Shown: piece after piece, positions 12,122 to 23,553 of the stretch
Numbering within the stretch: the stretch's first letter is position 1
Layout: each line of letters starts with the position of its first letter
From: Clonostachys chloroleuca
Lineage: Eukaryota; Ascomycota; Sordariomycetes; Hypocreales; Bionectriaceae
Direction of reading: 5' to 3'
Length of the DNA stretch: 64,000 nucleotides
NCBI GenBank assembly: GCA_037952775.1
Contig: JBANAY010000001.1
Span: 4,650,001-4,714,000 of the forward strand
Translations under genes and position numbers: made by a program
The notes under the pieces: model-generated
Database searches by the model: none
The model's input: only the letters and a program-made list of their open reading frames with translations
What the model was told of the DNA's origin: nothing

Positions 12122-12546
12122 AAAGAATATCTACTGAGCCTGCCACCAAGTTGGTATAGACATGCCCCCCTGTAAATCTGGAAAGACAATTTGCCATAAG
12201 ATGCAGGCCAGACATCTACTGTAAATTACATGGCGCTGGCCAGAGCTTATTCATAATAACAAAGAGTGAGGCAATGGAAATGGGCCGAGTATTGGAATAA
12301 TAGCAAACAGTGAGGTCATGGGTCAGCCCATGATAGTACCCGAGTACTCCGATCTCAAAATCGTGACTTTTATTCAAACCTAAATGCCAGTCTACAGCAA
12401 ACGCACTGGATATAAAGGTAATCCTAAAATTGCCGAAGAGGCCTGCGTAGGGCTAGGCAACCACACGTCCTAATTTATTATTCCATGTTAATGTATTCGA
12501 GGAAAGGCCTGCGTGGAGCGCTTGTGTTTGCCGAAGAGCTGGTTCT

Positions 12547-12564
12547 GTCAGACGGAGATCTGAC
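12547..12564. promoter_or_regulatory. Inverted repeat GTCAGA-N6-TCTGAC upstream of the SDR gene
   Basis: Perfect six-base arms around a six-base spacer, about 230 bases before the SDR ATG. A candidate dimer-binding operator, inferred from symmetry and position. Confidence 0.35.
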
Positions 12565-12584
12565 CCGTTCCGCGGTTTTGGCCT

Positions 12585-12596
12585 GCTCCGCGGAGC
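12585..12596. promoter_or_regulatory. 12-base perfect palindrome GCTCCGCGGAGC
   Basis: A perfect palindrome centred on CCGCGG, about 190 bases upstream of the SDR ATG. A second CCGCGG lies at 12570-12575. CGG/CCG pairs are typical contacts of Zn2Cys6 proteins, but everted half-sites here are only a suggestion. Confidence 0.35.
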
Positions 12597-12634
12597 ACGA
12601 ACCGTCCGATTCACAGCCACTTGCCGTCTTTCTA

Positions 12635-12655
12635 TGCGGATTTATTATATCCGCA
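12635..12655. promoter_or_regulatory. TGCGGAT-N7-ATCCGCA, a CGG-N11-CCG site
   Basis: Seven-base perfect inverted arms around TTATTAT place CGG and CCG exactly 11 bases apart, the geometry bound by Gal4-type Zn2Cys6 dimers. It sits 12 bases before a TATAAAAA box (from 12667) in the SDR promoter. Motif-based inference; the neighbouring regulator at 9727-12121 is a plausible ligand. Confidence 0.45.
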
Positions 12656-12786
12656 AATATCGGGAGTATAAAAAAACTTCTCGCTTTCTCTCGAGTATTT
12701 GATATTTAGCATCAAGGACTCAGCAGCCAATTCGCACTCTAAATCCAAGCATCTACCTCTTTCTCGAATTCCTCGTTTCTGCAACT

Positions 12787-13972
12787 ATGGTGAAGCTTCG
12801 GACAAGCACTGTGGCGCCCGACAAGGCAAAGCTTACAGAAGACAATCTCCCTGATCAGACAGGAAAGGTAAGTTAGAGCTCACAAATGTTCTTTGTTATA
12901 TTACGCAGTTTGAAATGAGATTTAACTCTTTTGTAGGTCTTCATCGTTACCGGCGCCTCCAGTGGTGTTGGTAAAGAACTCGCGAGGATATTATACCAGC
13001 ACAATGCCAAGGTCTGGCTCGCAGCGCGGTCTGAGCCTCGGACGGTGGAGGCTATAAATGACATCAAGAGCTCTCATCCCAGCTCCAGAGGCCAATTGTC
13101 ATTCCTTAGCCTTCAACTAGACGATCTGTCGACGATCAAAGCATCCGCAGAGGAATTCCTCTCTAAGGAGTCCCGCCTCGACGTCTTATGGAATAATGCA
13201 GGCGTCATGCATCCACCAGAGGGCTCCAAAACTGTTCAAGGCTATGAGCTGCAACTCGGCACCAATGTGCTTGGCCATTTTCTTTTTGTCCGCTTCTTGA
13301 CCCCAATTCTACGACAAACAGCCGAAACGGCGCCTCGTCACACGGTCCGAGTGGTTTGGGTTTCTTCCATGGCTGCCGATTTTGCCCCTTGCCCTGCGAT
13401 TGATTTTAACAACATGGATTACCACAAAGATGAGAGTATTTCTCAAAAGTATGGGCGATCCAAGGCGGGAAATTTGTTACACGCAGCCGAGTTCGCCCGA
13501 CTTCAGAAGAACGCCGGCATTGTTAGCACGGTGAGTTACTTGGAATGAAATGCTGCGAGCTTCACGGTGTATACTGACCGGATCTGTCACGTAGTCCTTG
13601 AACCCGGGACTGCTACAGACGAATTTGCAGCGGAACTTCTCTGCCACACAGGTGGCCTTGGTTGTGAGTACACCACTCGACTACACCGCAGCTTGCATAA
13701 ATACTCAATTCTAAACATATGCATAGAAAATGGCGGGAAGCCCAGCCAAGTACGGGGCTTACACCGAATTGTTTGCCGGACTAGACTCTTCCATAACACC
13801 TGAGGATCTATGGAGTAAGTACACTAGCATTCTGACATTCTGGAAATTACACTAATAAATCCCAGTCACCCCATTTGGAAGGAAGGCAGAGCCACGTAGA
13901 GATCTCGTGGACCCTGAACTTGGTCGCAAGTACTGGGAGTGGAGCGAAGCTCAAGTACGGCCATTTTTGTAG
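12787..13972 (+). CDS. Short-chain dehydrogenase/reductase (SDR), 312 residues
   Basis: An NAD(P)-dependent oxidoreductase. Five exons join cleanly: 12787-12867, 12937-13530, 13595-13663, 13727-13814 and 13866-13972. The cofactor motif TGASSGVG follows the first intron, NNAG lies in the middle, a serine of the VSS block precedes the active site, and the catalytic Tyr-Lys pair is in YGRSKAGN. Downstream exons supply STSLNPGLLQTN, KYGAYTELFAGL and an end in SEAQVRPFL. The fold resembles fungal retinol-dehydrogenase-like SDRs; substrate unknown. A TATAAAAA box at 12667 and the palindromes upstream form a strong candidate promoter. Read in one frame without splicing, the 3' part is lost, so automatic models may truncate it. 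The gene appears intact and heads the metabolic block. Confidence 0.9.
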
Positions 13973-14066
13973 AGCTTTCATTGATCAGGGTGCAAGTTTC
14001 TCGGCTTGGATGAAATGCTTTTTTTTTCGTGTGTTAGATGATATGATCTTTCCTTCAACTATAAAT

Positions 14067-14396
14067 TTACTCATCCCTCTCAGCCTCTGTGAAACCCCCT
14101 TCACCCTCAACTTCTTGCTCTGCAGTTTCTAGCACCCCAAAGACAGGCATCTCAGCTAGGCCAGAAGCAATGTGACGGGCCGTAGGTAGCCTCTCCCAAT
14201 CCAAAGGGATCAACTTAATCATGGAGTCGCCCTTCAGTGAAGCCGAATGTTTCCCTGTGAGCTTCGTAGTCCTCTCCAAGGCAAATAGCGCATAAGACGT
14301 GCATACCTCCTCCGACTCTCCCACCACGGGTATATTCTGGAAGTAGAAGAGCTTCGAATCTGCTGAGATGGATGAACCATGACCTACCAATGCCAT
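14067..14396 (-). CDS. Hypothetical small protein
   Basis: A 109-codon frame starting at the ATG at 14396 and ending GGFTEAERDE. It contains ordinary-looking sequence (KLFYFQNIPVVGESEEVC, YALFALERTTKLTGKH, RLPTARHIASGLAEMPVFG) without a recognisable domain, signal peptide or membrane span. It lies tail-to-tail with the SDR gene, about 95 bases beyond its stop. It could be a genuine small gene, the last exon of a larger gene whose 5' part was not recognised, or chance. No function is proposed. Confidence 0.35.
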   Translation of the reverse strand: MALVGHGSSISADSKLFYFQNIPVVGESEEVCTSYALFALERTTKLTGKHSASLKGDSMIKLIPLDWERLPTARHIASGLAEMPVFGVLETAEQEVEGEGGFTEAERDE

Positions 14397-14920
14397 CTGA
14401 AGCGAAGGTAACGCACCCTACGAGGCATAAACGCAATGCAAAGAGCGATGTAAATCATGGCAGGTTTCGTGATTTCCAAGCCTCCGATAGATTCTCGAAG
14501 TGAGGTATCAATTATGTTAGCTACTCTCCATAATTGTAAAGGAAGTCCTCGAATGATGGGACGCTTGCTTTTTTTTTTTTGAATTTTGAAGAGTCTTTGA
14601 ATTCAGCCATCCTTGGACCTGGCTTTCTATACTTTCATATAGTCTCGGATTTCAGTACATCTATCTATCCAATCCTGCGGTCTGGATTTTTGAAGCATCC
14701 TTCATAGATCTATAAACATTGGGGCTCTATGAGGCTTATTGAAGATTGGACATAAGCGTTATATCTTCCCGTGTCGTACACAATTCTTGTGATCTTCTAT
14801 ATAATTGAGGCATATCTCGGGAATTCCCCGTTTGGCATTCTACATCAAAAAAGCCCTCGCTTACCTACGGGGGGCATCGTTGCTGAATTCCTAACTGTTT
14901 CGAATTATACTAGCCGTATG
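14397..14920. other. Intergenic, no gene seen
   Basis: AT-rich, with an 11-base-plus T run near 14570. No conserved frame or RNA gene was recognised. Confidence 0.45.
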
Positions 14921-16496
14921 CTATACCCCATTCAACTGTGACTTTTCAACCTTTGAATGGCCATTTGTAAGATAGCCGTTCGTTTTGTTCGACACCTCTG
15001 GCACCTTGGTTGCGAGAAGCTCATCAACCATGAGCTGGCAACAGCCCAAGTACTTCGTAGTATCACATAGCTCGGCTATTTGAGCCGAATCTATGTGGCT
15101 CGTCACTTGGGTATTCTTGTTCAGAACTTCCATCAACGAGCAGTTATCTTCTACTGCTGCAACGCATGCGCGATACACCACTTCATGAGCTTCCTGTCGC
15201 CCAATGTATTTGGCAAGGCCCATCATCACGGCTTCGGCCACGATCAGTCCTCGTGTAGAGTCGAGATTAGTGAGCATAGCGTCCGTGTTGACCTGCAGTC
15301 CCGACAGGGCAAAGTCTGCTTGGTGCAATGCGCCGACTGCGGAGATGAAAGCCGTGGGAATAGCTGCCCACTCAAGGTGCCAGGGCCCCGAGGCTCGCTC
15401 GAAATCGGCGATCATGCCGTCGAGAACAAGCCCTGCCTGGGCGCGCAGAATCTTAGATTGCGCCAAGATGACTTCGCTGCTGATTGGATTTCTTTTTTGT
15501 GGCATTGTGGATGAAGCTCCTCGGTGTGGGACGTATGGCTCGGCAACCTGTTATGAAGAGGAACAATCCAAGGCATTAGTGAGATTCGATGTGTACTTCA
15601 GGGTTGGATTATCAGTATTACCTCGTTGAGCTCGTTGGAAGACATAACAATGAGATCCATGGCAATCTTGCCTAACGTGCCCCCAACCAGCGCGAGAAAG
15701 TTGACAATCTCAGCAACCGAGTCTCGCGCGACGTGCCATGTTACAACAGGGTCTCTCAAGCCGAGGATCTTTGCGAGAGTCTTCCGCACTCGGATTCCAG
15801 CATCTGAGCTACCAAGAGAAGCCAAAGTTCCTGCAGCACCACCAAATTGTACCATTAAACACCTTTCCTTGAGCTGCTCGAGGCGCTCCACGTGTCTGCG
15901 AAGGCCGGCGAGCCAGACTGCGCATTTATAACCGAAAGTGATAGGCAAGGCGTGTTGGAGATGGGTGCGGCCTGCCATAGGACTATCTCGGTATTTGGCA
16001 GCCAGGTTCTCTAGTGTTGCTACCACGGATCGGAGGAGGCGTTCGACAATGACGAGACCAGACTTGCATTGGAGTGTCGAGGCAAGGTCCATGATGTCTT
16101 GGGTTGTCGCACCCCAGTGAATGTATCCAGCTGCTCAAGACGACTCTCATTAGATATACTATATCTCCAAGGCATCAATCGTAGGGAGCTCGACTTACAT
16201 TCTGAGTTCGGGACCCATTTGGACATTTGCTCCACGAGCGGAAGCACTGGGTAGCCTACAATCTCGGTCCTGGCTGCTAATCGCTGCCAGTCGATCTTGG
16301 AAACATCGCTGTGCTCACGAATGACCGAAGAAACGCCAGCTGGGATGACACCCTCCTGTTCTTCTGCCTGAGCGAGGGCACATTCGGCCTCGATCATGCT
16401 AGACACGTAGGAGCGCTCGGAGAAACACTCGCGCGCCTCCTCGGTGCCAAAAATGTTTCCGAATAGAACGGAATCGAAGACTGTCGCGGCTGCCAT
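14921..16496 (-). CDS. Fumarase/aspartase-superfamily lyase, 3-carboxymuconate cycloisomerase (PcaB)/adenylosuccinate lyase-like
   Basis: Members of this superfamily perform beta-elimination or the reverse, releasing fumarate or cyclising muconates. Three exons (16496-16199, 16130-15622, 15547-14921) give 477 residues starting MAAATVFDSVLFGN. The superfamily signature is ASSTMPQKRNP near residue 284. The second conserved block is GRTHLQHALPITFGYK near residue 160, with the WLAGLRRHVERL pattern usual in PcaB-type enzymes. The C-terminus ends in a poorly conserved tail (NGHSKVEKSQLNGV). Purine biosynthesis needs a different, longer adenylosuccinate lyase, so this copy is more likely catabolic or specialised. 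It is divergently transcribed from a transporter across a 700-base region rich in CGGGATAA repeats, which suggests co-regulation. It appears intact; the reaction is inferred. Confidence 0.85.
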
Positions 16497-16759
16497 GCTC
16501 AATGATTGTTTGCAATATCCACAGTATAAAGCGAAATGACGGAAGTCAAGCGCATGAGCAAACGGCGGAGATCCAGACTTCCGGGAGACGAGTGGCAGAG
16601 GCACGTTTGAATAAATAAATTCACGAACCGGATCTTCTCTGCTACTGGCCAATGCCGATCGTCCCGATTATTCCCCTCACTGCTCTTGCATTACATACAT
16701 GCTAGTCAGGAGCTGTGGTTTTCTCATGATGACCCCACGCTCGGGACCCATGGCCTGCA

Positions 16760-16865
16760 CGGGATAACGGGATACGACTCGTGAGGAGACGGGATAAGAC
16801 GCCAGCGGCCAATGTGCGGCTCGTATTTCGCCAACGGCGTAACGGGATAACGGGATAACGGAATA
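16760..16865 (+). repeat. CGGGATAA repeat cluster in a divergent promoter
   Basis: The octamer CGGGATAA occurs at 16760, 16790, 16843 and 16851, with CGGGATAC at 16768 and a degenerate CGGAATA at 16859. Three copies are head-to-tail. The cluster lies between the divergent lyase and transporter genes, 264-369 bases upstream of the lyase ATG and 340-445 bases upstream of the transporter ATG. All copies have the same orientation. It contains a GATA core and a CGG triplet, so it could bind a GATA or a Zn2Cys6 factor. A shared control element is inferred. Confidence 0.55.
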
Positions 16866-17203
16866 GCAGGGATCCAGCTGATGGAGTCACTCCGCATTCT
16901 TGCCCCCGGACTTGTGTCTTGATACTCCACACTCAGTCGACCCTGACTCTCTCCAATGGAGGAGAACATGCGGAGAAAAGGAAAATCTGGTCAAAATGCT
17001 AGGTTCTCGTCAATGAGGCATGGTAGAGTCGGGGTTATAAAAGCCATTGCGACCCGGTCACAATCGTTCTGCCAATCCATCGAAGGACCAAGTTCTAAGA
17101 GCGACTGTGGCATAGCCTTAACTCTCTTTTCTCCTCTCAAAGCTTGTTCCCAATCTTGTTATCTTCCATCAAACAACGTTTGATTTGAGCTGTCCCAAAA
17201 ACA

Positions 17204-19050
17204 ATGGGGTCGCCACGCTCATCCCTATCTACTCGATCGCAAAAACACCAAGACGATGCCAAGTTTGACATCGCGCATGATGAGCAGCCCTCCGTACCTC
17301 AGAAAGGGGTGGTAGCAGGTGACTACTCTGGTGCTTCAGAGAAGACCGATCCTGCTGAGATAGCCCTCGTCCGGAAGCTTGACAGATATATCATGGTGAG
17401 AACCGTCCAGCCAACTCTTGTAACTTGCTTTCTAACGATGTCCAGCCTATTCTCTGGGCCATGTACTTCCTCAATTACCTTGATCGCAATGCGCTGCCTC
17501 AGGCCCGCCTGAACAGCCTCGAAAAAGACTTGAACCTCAAGGGGGTCGAATACAATACCGCGATCTCCATCCTGTTCGTCGGCTACCTGTTGATGCAAGG
17601 TTAGTTCTTGTCATGCACCAGTTTCCTTTAGAGTAGAACACTGATTCGAGGTTTAGTTCCCTCAAACATGTTTATGACGCGAACGAGGCCCTCTATCTAT
17701 CTATCTATCTGCATGATAGGCTGGGCAGCGGTCTCAGCCGCGACCGCTGGAGTCACCAACTATGCCGGCCTGGTTGCTTGCCGATTCTTCCTTGGTTTCG
17801 TTGAAGCGGTAATTCTTCCAACTTATCTCCTCAGACTGACTTTGTGGACTTCAACATGTGCTAAGATCTTGTATAGCCCTTTTACCCTGGTGCTCTCTAC
17901 CTCCTCTCGATCTATTACACTCGCAAAGAACTCGCCACTCGCATATCGATTCTATATACCGGACAGGTCGTAAGTACTGGCTGCTCTGGGCTCATTGCTG
18001 CGGCAACCTTTTCTACGTTGGATAAAGTCAAAGGTATTCCTGGATGGAAATGGTAAGCCCTTTCTTCAACAGGTTATTCCATCCTTTGAGTGTTGCCGTT
18101 GTGAGCTAACAGAGCCCAAGGCTGTTTATCATCGAGGGCAGTGTGACTTCTCTTGTCGCGATATTCGGTTTCTTCCTTCTGCCAGACGACCCCTCTCAGA
18201 CACGTTGGCTCACACCCGAAGAGCGAGAATTATGCATTTCCAGAATCAAGAAAGATACCGTCAACCAGAAGGAGCGAGGCACAACTTTGGAGGGTCTGAA
18301 GCAGGCCATCAAGGACCCGAAGACATGGCTGTTCTGCCTCATGCAAAACCTGCACATCAGGTACGTCTTCCCATTCAAAGTGGCAATCCCTTCAAGGCTA
18401 CATGGCTAACAAACTCCATAGCGCATGCTCTTTCAACAACTTCTTCCCCACCATTGTCCAAGAAATGTAAGTTCCATGATAAAATGAGGCCGAGATCCAG
18501 CCATATGGAGTCAGACATTGACAATACTCCGTGCAGGGGCTTCGAATCTACAACCGCGCTACTTCTCACCGCACCACCCTACTTCGTCTCTGGTATCTTG
18601 GGTATCCCATTTGCCTGGTCATCCGGCCGTTTCAACGAAAGAACCTGGCACATCACGGCCGGTCTCGCTCTGGCCGTGGTGGGATTCGTCATTAGCTGCG
18701 CAACCGTCAACTCCGCGGCCAGATACACGGCTACTTTCCTGTACGCCACAGGTGCTTATGGTGTAGGATCTGTCATCCTTGGGTGGGTCAGCAATACTCT
18801 CTCGCAAACACCTGAGAAAAAGGCTGTGGCTTACTCTCTGGTCAACGTTACGGCCAACCTCGCCTACATCTACTGCGCGTACCTGTGGCCCAAGTCTGAT
18901 GGTCCGAAATACATGATGGGATTCTCTACAATGGTTGCATTTGCGGCTACGAGCATTCTCTGTGCTTGGGCTATGAAAGTGTGGCTCATGGGGGAAAACC
19001 GCAAGATTCGGGAGTCAGAAGATGAGAGCATCGCTTTATATGCGTACTGA
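17204..19050 (+). CDS. MFS transporter, anion:cation symporter (allantoate/nicotinate permease-like) family
   Basis: A plasma-membrane H+ symporter of the ACS family, which imports organic anions such as allantoate, nicotinate or other carboxylates. Seven exons (17204-17395, 17446-17599, 17657-17808, 17877-18052, 18121-18360, 18422-18467, 18538-19050) encode 490 residues. A polar N-terminus precedes the family motif NYLDRNALPQARLN in the first span. Conserved later blocks include RKELATRISILYTGQV, GLIAAATFSTLDKVKG, LTPEERELCISRIKKD in the central loop, and SYSLVNVTANLAY-type sequence in the second half. The exon-3 reading frame contains a CTAT tetranucleotide run at 17693-17710. It shares its promoter with the lyase on the other strand, so the pair probably imports and degrades one substrate. 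The gene appears intact. Confidence 0.9.
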
Positions 19051-19549
19051 TTCTTTGTCGGGTCCTAGATCGAGGCGGCTTTGTTTCTGTTCAAAGAAAA
19101 GGGCAGAGCTATCCACCTATTTGCCAGTTATGAGCTCGCTCAAAGGAGATCTGCAAGACTTATTTACGTATAGCCTCAATTCGGTGCAGATCACGCTCCG
19201 TAGATCCATCTACCTGTCTGATTAGATCAGGCTGAAGAAATCACACACGACCTTAAATTACCAAGACACTTTTCTACTCAAGATGGTAGTGACACATAAT
19301 ATATACAAAATATATAAATTGGGGCTTGGTATTGTTCTTAAGTGAATAAGTGTACAATAAGCCAAGATTCAGCCGAACTAGGAATGCGATAACACCCACC
19401 CTAGGAGTCGACAACTCTATTCATGCTCAATCAAAGGTCCGTGATGGATAAATCTAAAATCCCAGCATCTCCGCCCATCGATATAACGCTACCGGAGCTA
19501 GCAGTAATCATGTCCCGGAGCGAAAAAGGCTGTGCAGCCTCATTGGGGC
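19051..19549. other. Intergenic between convergent genes
   Basis: Lies between the 3' ends of the transporter and the methyltransferase. No gene was recognised. Confidence 0.5.
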
Positions 19550-20266
19550 TCATGACCGAGCTTCAATCGGCGAGTCTAATGGCTTCCTAGCCCTGAACAC
19601 GCATACCCTACCGACAGTCCAAACCTCAACTTCCTCAAAGTTCCTCTTCAAGCCTTGTTCAAAAGCGGCAGTATTATCATCCCAATTTGAAAAGAACTTC
19701 ATCTTGTTATAGCTCCTCATCAACAAATAAGCAAACCAATTCATTGGAGCCTCCTTGCCTAAGATTGTCCAACCGACCAAGATCCCGTCACGTGCCAAGT
19801 GTGGCTTGACATAATCGAAAACCCGAGTCTTGCTCTCCGGTGATCCAGGGAGGCAGTGCAACAGGTGGCAAAGACTGATGGAGCCAAACTTCTCCGACTC
19901 GGGCAGGGGGAGCGGCTCGAGCGCGTCGGCTAGGAGAGTCTTCACCTTGACCATTTTGTCGGAGGATTCGATTCGCGCCTTGGCAAAGGAAAGGCTGTTT
20001 GAGTTTAAGTCCAATAAGGTTATTTCCTGGCATGCTGACCGAACAATGGCATTCGCTGGGATATAACCAGTGCCGACGCCAACATCTAGATGATTTTCAC
20101 TCAGAGCGGACCGGAAGAATGGGACCAGGCTCTCATCGGTGGAACACTTCCACACATATGTATTGGAGATCCATAAAACCCAGAAGTCGTAGAAGGGTAG
20201 CAGCAGGGGGATGTACACCCGCGCCCCGGCCTTGACTGCTTTGTCGTCCGGTCTATTCTCAGACAT
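19550..20266 (-). CDS. Class I SAM-dependent methyltransferase
   Basis: A single-exon gene of 238 residues. Motif I of the SAM-binding Rossmann fold is HLDVGVGTGYIPA (about residues 60-72), followed by the acidic LLDLNSNSL block (about 84-92), LLADALEPL (about 110) and ISLCHLLHCLPG (about 129-140). An N-terminal hydrophobic stretch (YIPLLLPFYDFWVLWISNTYVW) is seen in related fungal tailoring methyltransferases. It therefore probably methylates a small molecule rather than protein or nucleic acid. It sits inside the block of metabolic genes and regulators, convergent with the transporter. Substrate not predictable from sequence; the gene appears intact. Confidence 0.85.
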   Translation of the reverse strand: MSENRPDDKAVKAGARVYIPLLLPFYDFWVLWISNTYVWKCSTDESLVPFFRSALSENHLDVGVGTGYIPANAIVRSACQEITLLDLNSNSLSFAKARIESSDKMVKVKTLLADALEPLPLPESEKFGSISLCHLLHCLPGSPESKTRVFDYVKPHLARDGILVGWTILGKEAPMNWFAYLLMRSYNKMKFFSNWDDNTAAFEQGLKRNFEEVEVWTVGRVCVFRARKPLDSPIEARS

Positions 20267-21227
20267 GCTATGAACCTATGGAGAATCTTAGGTGTGTTTG
20301 CGGTAGAGACAGATGAGATAAACAGTTTGAGGGCGATCTGGTCTCTTTGTGGCAATAGACGCAATAGCAAGGAATAAAAATCAACAGGATTATTCACTTC
20401 ATGTCCACCGAAATTAATGATCTTGTCATCGCACCTAACCAATTCCGTTGTGATGACGTGGTCATGTTGGTTATTAAGGACTTCAGTAAGTCCCTCAAAC
20501 GATATACTCTAGCCGTTCTTCAATGTGATCCATTTATATGCAGAGTTGAGTCCTATTGGTTGTACTGTATGCAATCATCCTAGACCATTCGTTTCATTCT
20601 ATACCCATCTTGAGCTAAGGCCGATGTCAACAACGCTGGCAGCCAGGGTGAGAGATGGCAAACCAGGATTCATTCTTGAAGGGATTTCTAGACTATGATT
20701 TTAGCTATCCACTAATATGGCGGCAATTGTTATCAATTTCCATAATCCCTACTTATCATTTTAATTTATCACTTTGCTCATACCCACTCAAACCGAGGTC
20801 CACAGTGTCACCGGCGTTGGGTTCCGGCCTACCCTATAATGAAAACAATATCATCAATCGCACAGAGGCCGTACTCAAAGTTATCAGGAGGCCAAATGAC
20901 TTATAATACGGAGATATTCATGTAGAAAGTGATTGTTTTGTATACATTATTTTCTATTTCTCCAACTTGTTGGAGCCTTCATATCAAGAATGATTGCCTG
21001 ACTTGAGACGATTTGGCATGAAAACTCTCTTGGCTATCGCATTGGAAAGAGACTCATTCCAGTGTTACCAAATATTGACCGAAATTAAACCGAGATCTTA
21101 AGAATTTATCAAAAGATGAAGTAAGCCGATCTTACCTAAAACGTAAGAGAGTTTCTCAGTCTCTTTGTAAGCAATATTTGTCGAGCTTTTCATCATCACA
21201 ATCGTGAGTTATAACAAGTCGCTTCTT
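20267..21227. other. Divergent intergenic region
   Basis: Promoter space for the methyltransferase (minus) and the second regulator (plus), rich in A+T. No gene or clear repeat was recognised. Confidence 0.45.
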
Positions 21228-23553
21228 ATGGCCAGCCCACTTGTGACGCGGCGAAATGGCAAGAAGCAAGCATGCGAGCCATGTCGCCGACGGAAGGTAG
21301 CATGCGATCATGGCTACCCGTTGTGTCGACGTTGCATGAAGCGACCAAACGGAGAATCAACTTGTTATTATGCTGTGCCAGGTCACTCTAGTCAACCGGA
21401 AGACGCAAAGCGGGCGCCGGACTCACATTCTACGGAGCCTTCATCTTGGCCACATGGACATGTCGCCCCGGAAGACAAATTTTGGAGCTCGCCAGCAGCT
21501 AGAGCTCACCCGGGTTTCTTCGGCCAGAGTAGTTTCTTGACTGCCTACTTGGAGACTGAGACAACTCTGGCCGTGCAGGAACCCTTGATCACGAGGGATA
21601 TGGCCTTGTCCTCGGACTCAGTCTTGACCGATGAGGCAACGCCGCCGTCGGTGACCGAGATTCAGGTCATGGCGAATATGGACACAGCAGCAACCCAACT
21701 TGCTGTCCGGGTCCTGCAAGCTATCCCTGATCGTGAAAAGACCGCTGCAGCCCTTTTCCAGCTTCACTCTAACCCTAATGATGAGTGGATGAGGATAATT
21801 GGCGAAAGGTTGACAGCGAGCACTTGGGAAACGTTTGGTTCCTATCTCCGTGACAGGGAAAATAGAGCCAAGTTACGTGAGCTTGGCGGCATGATTTGCA
21901 TCAACACACGAAGAGTATTGAAAGAAGACCAAGGAGACCCTTCGGAATGGCTTCAAAGTTTCTCAGGGCCCAACCTACGGTGGGAGGCGGTTGGGTTGAT
22001 GTTTATGTACGCAGCCTTCGGTGAATTATCTGCCTCTGCCTCCATGAGTGCAGATTCTAGAAAGCTCATAGGCAACTATACGGAATATTGCTCATCTTGC
22101 ATTACTCTCGCCAACATTGGGGGTAGCTCTGGCTTTCTGATGCTCTTTTTATTGTATAAGCGCTCGGTGCTACATGCGTGCATGCATGGTGATACTAGTA
22201 AGTGCATCTTTAGACGCGTTCTCCATGTTTACTTTGATCGCGATCTTTTGCTGGTTAGTAAATAATTTCTGAAGTAATGAAGCTGATCTCAACCAGGTCT
22301 TCCATATTGGAAGTTTCACGCTGAATCAGTTGCGATGCTAACCTTTGCTGGCTATCACGACGATAGGTCTAGGGACCCATTGGCTTCTGCTTCAGAGACA
22401 ACGCCATCGCTGGAGGCTCGGAGACGAATCATGTGCCAAATTTTTATTGTAGATAAATACCTTGCTACATTCGTGGGACGCCCACCTCTCTTGACACGAA
22501 GATTTTGCCGTATCAAATTGCCCTTGGATTTGGATGATGCTGCATTAGTATCTGACACAGAGGTATTTCAGGAGCAAATCCGTAACCTTGATTCTAACGG
22601 GTGGAGCCAAAGAGGCCGTATATACTCAAGTTCGATCCTTCGCTTTCGCATGATGGTAGCTTTAATCCGGGATGCCATTCTTGAAATTGGCTTGGGTTAC
22701 TCTGACGATTTTACCCTCGATGATATATTGTAAGAGAGCCCAAATGCCGTATTTTAAAGGGTGCAGATGATCGCTAATCATCTTCACAGGAAGCTGAAAA
22801 CGAAAGAGCTTGATCTATATGAAAAGCTACCAATTCACATGATTGGTAATCTTACATTTGATGATATCGCAGGCGTTGATCCGCAACTGATCTACTCACA
22901 ACTTGTCATACGACTTGATCACCTGCTTAATCTATTCCTAGTAGAGCGATTACTGGTCAAGAATGGCCAGCCAAGAGGAGACCTCCTGCGGACTAGTTTT
23001 GAAATGGTTGTCTTGACTATGCACTTTTGGACCAACAAACACAGATGGACAGAAAGCCAACGGGAATGCCACTGGCTGGTAAGGTTGCCCTGCCATATAT
23101 CTAATGATCGCCCCCAAACCCCACGAGGGCGATCTTCTTAATACTGTGTCTAATTCGTTCTAGATAATGGGACATGCAGCCCCCGCCGGGGCGCTTTTGT
23201 GCCTGGAGCTGGTAGACCCGAGCCTTATGGAGAGTGTAGCAGACGGACATGTCATCGCAGGCGAGACCTATTCTAGATCATCTATCATCCAGCAATTGAG
23301 CATTCTGGTAGGATTCTTGAACTCATCAGGGCCGTCACAGCCTAATCATTGTGTTGCATCCAACGCAAAAACCGTTATCAAAAAGGTTCTTGATCACGTT
23401 CTCAATCAAACGATGCAGCGCCAAACACCAATGGGGTTGGAAAACTTTGATCCCGCAACTGGCTGGGAAAGCTTCGCACAATTTAATCCTCTGGATGATA
23501 TTAGTTGGTTTGGCCAAGACTGGATTATAGAAGAGTCGAATAGTTCAAAGTAA
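21228..23553 (+). CDS. Zn2Cys6 transcription factor
   Basis: The ATG at 21228 gives a protein with the zinc cluster near its N-terminus: CEPCRRRKVAC (about residues 16-26), then CRRC and a last Cys in STCYY. Exons are 21228-22197, 22297-22729, 22790-23078 and 23164-23553, with intron phases that keep the frame. Downstream segments carry the fungal regulator middle region, including SLPYWKFHAESVAML, RRRIMCQIFIVDKYLATFVGRPP and HWLIMGHAAPAGALLCLEL. No premature stop remains after splicing. It stands between the methyltransferase and the NmrA-like gene, so it is a candidate pathway regulator. Target genes are inferred from position only. Confidence 0.87.

Noticed and set aside
12485..12709. 74-codon plus-strand frame before the SDR gene
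   Set aside because: Overlaps the TATA box and palindromes; reads as promoter, not protein.
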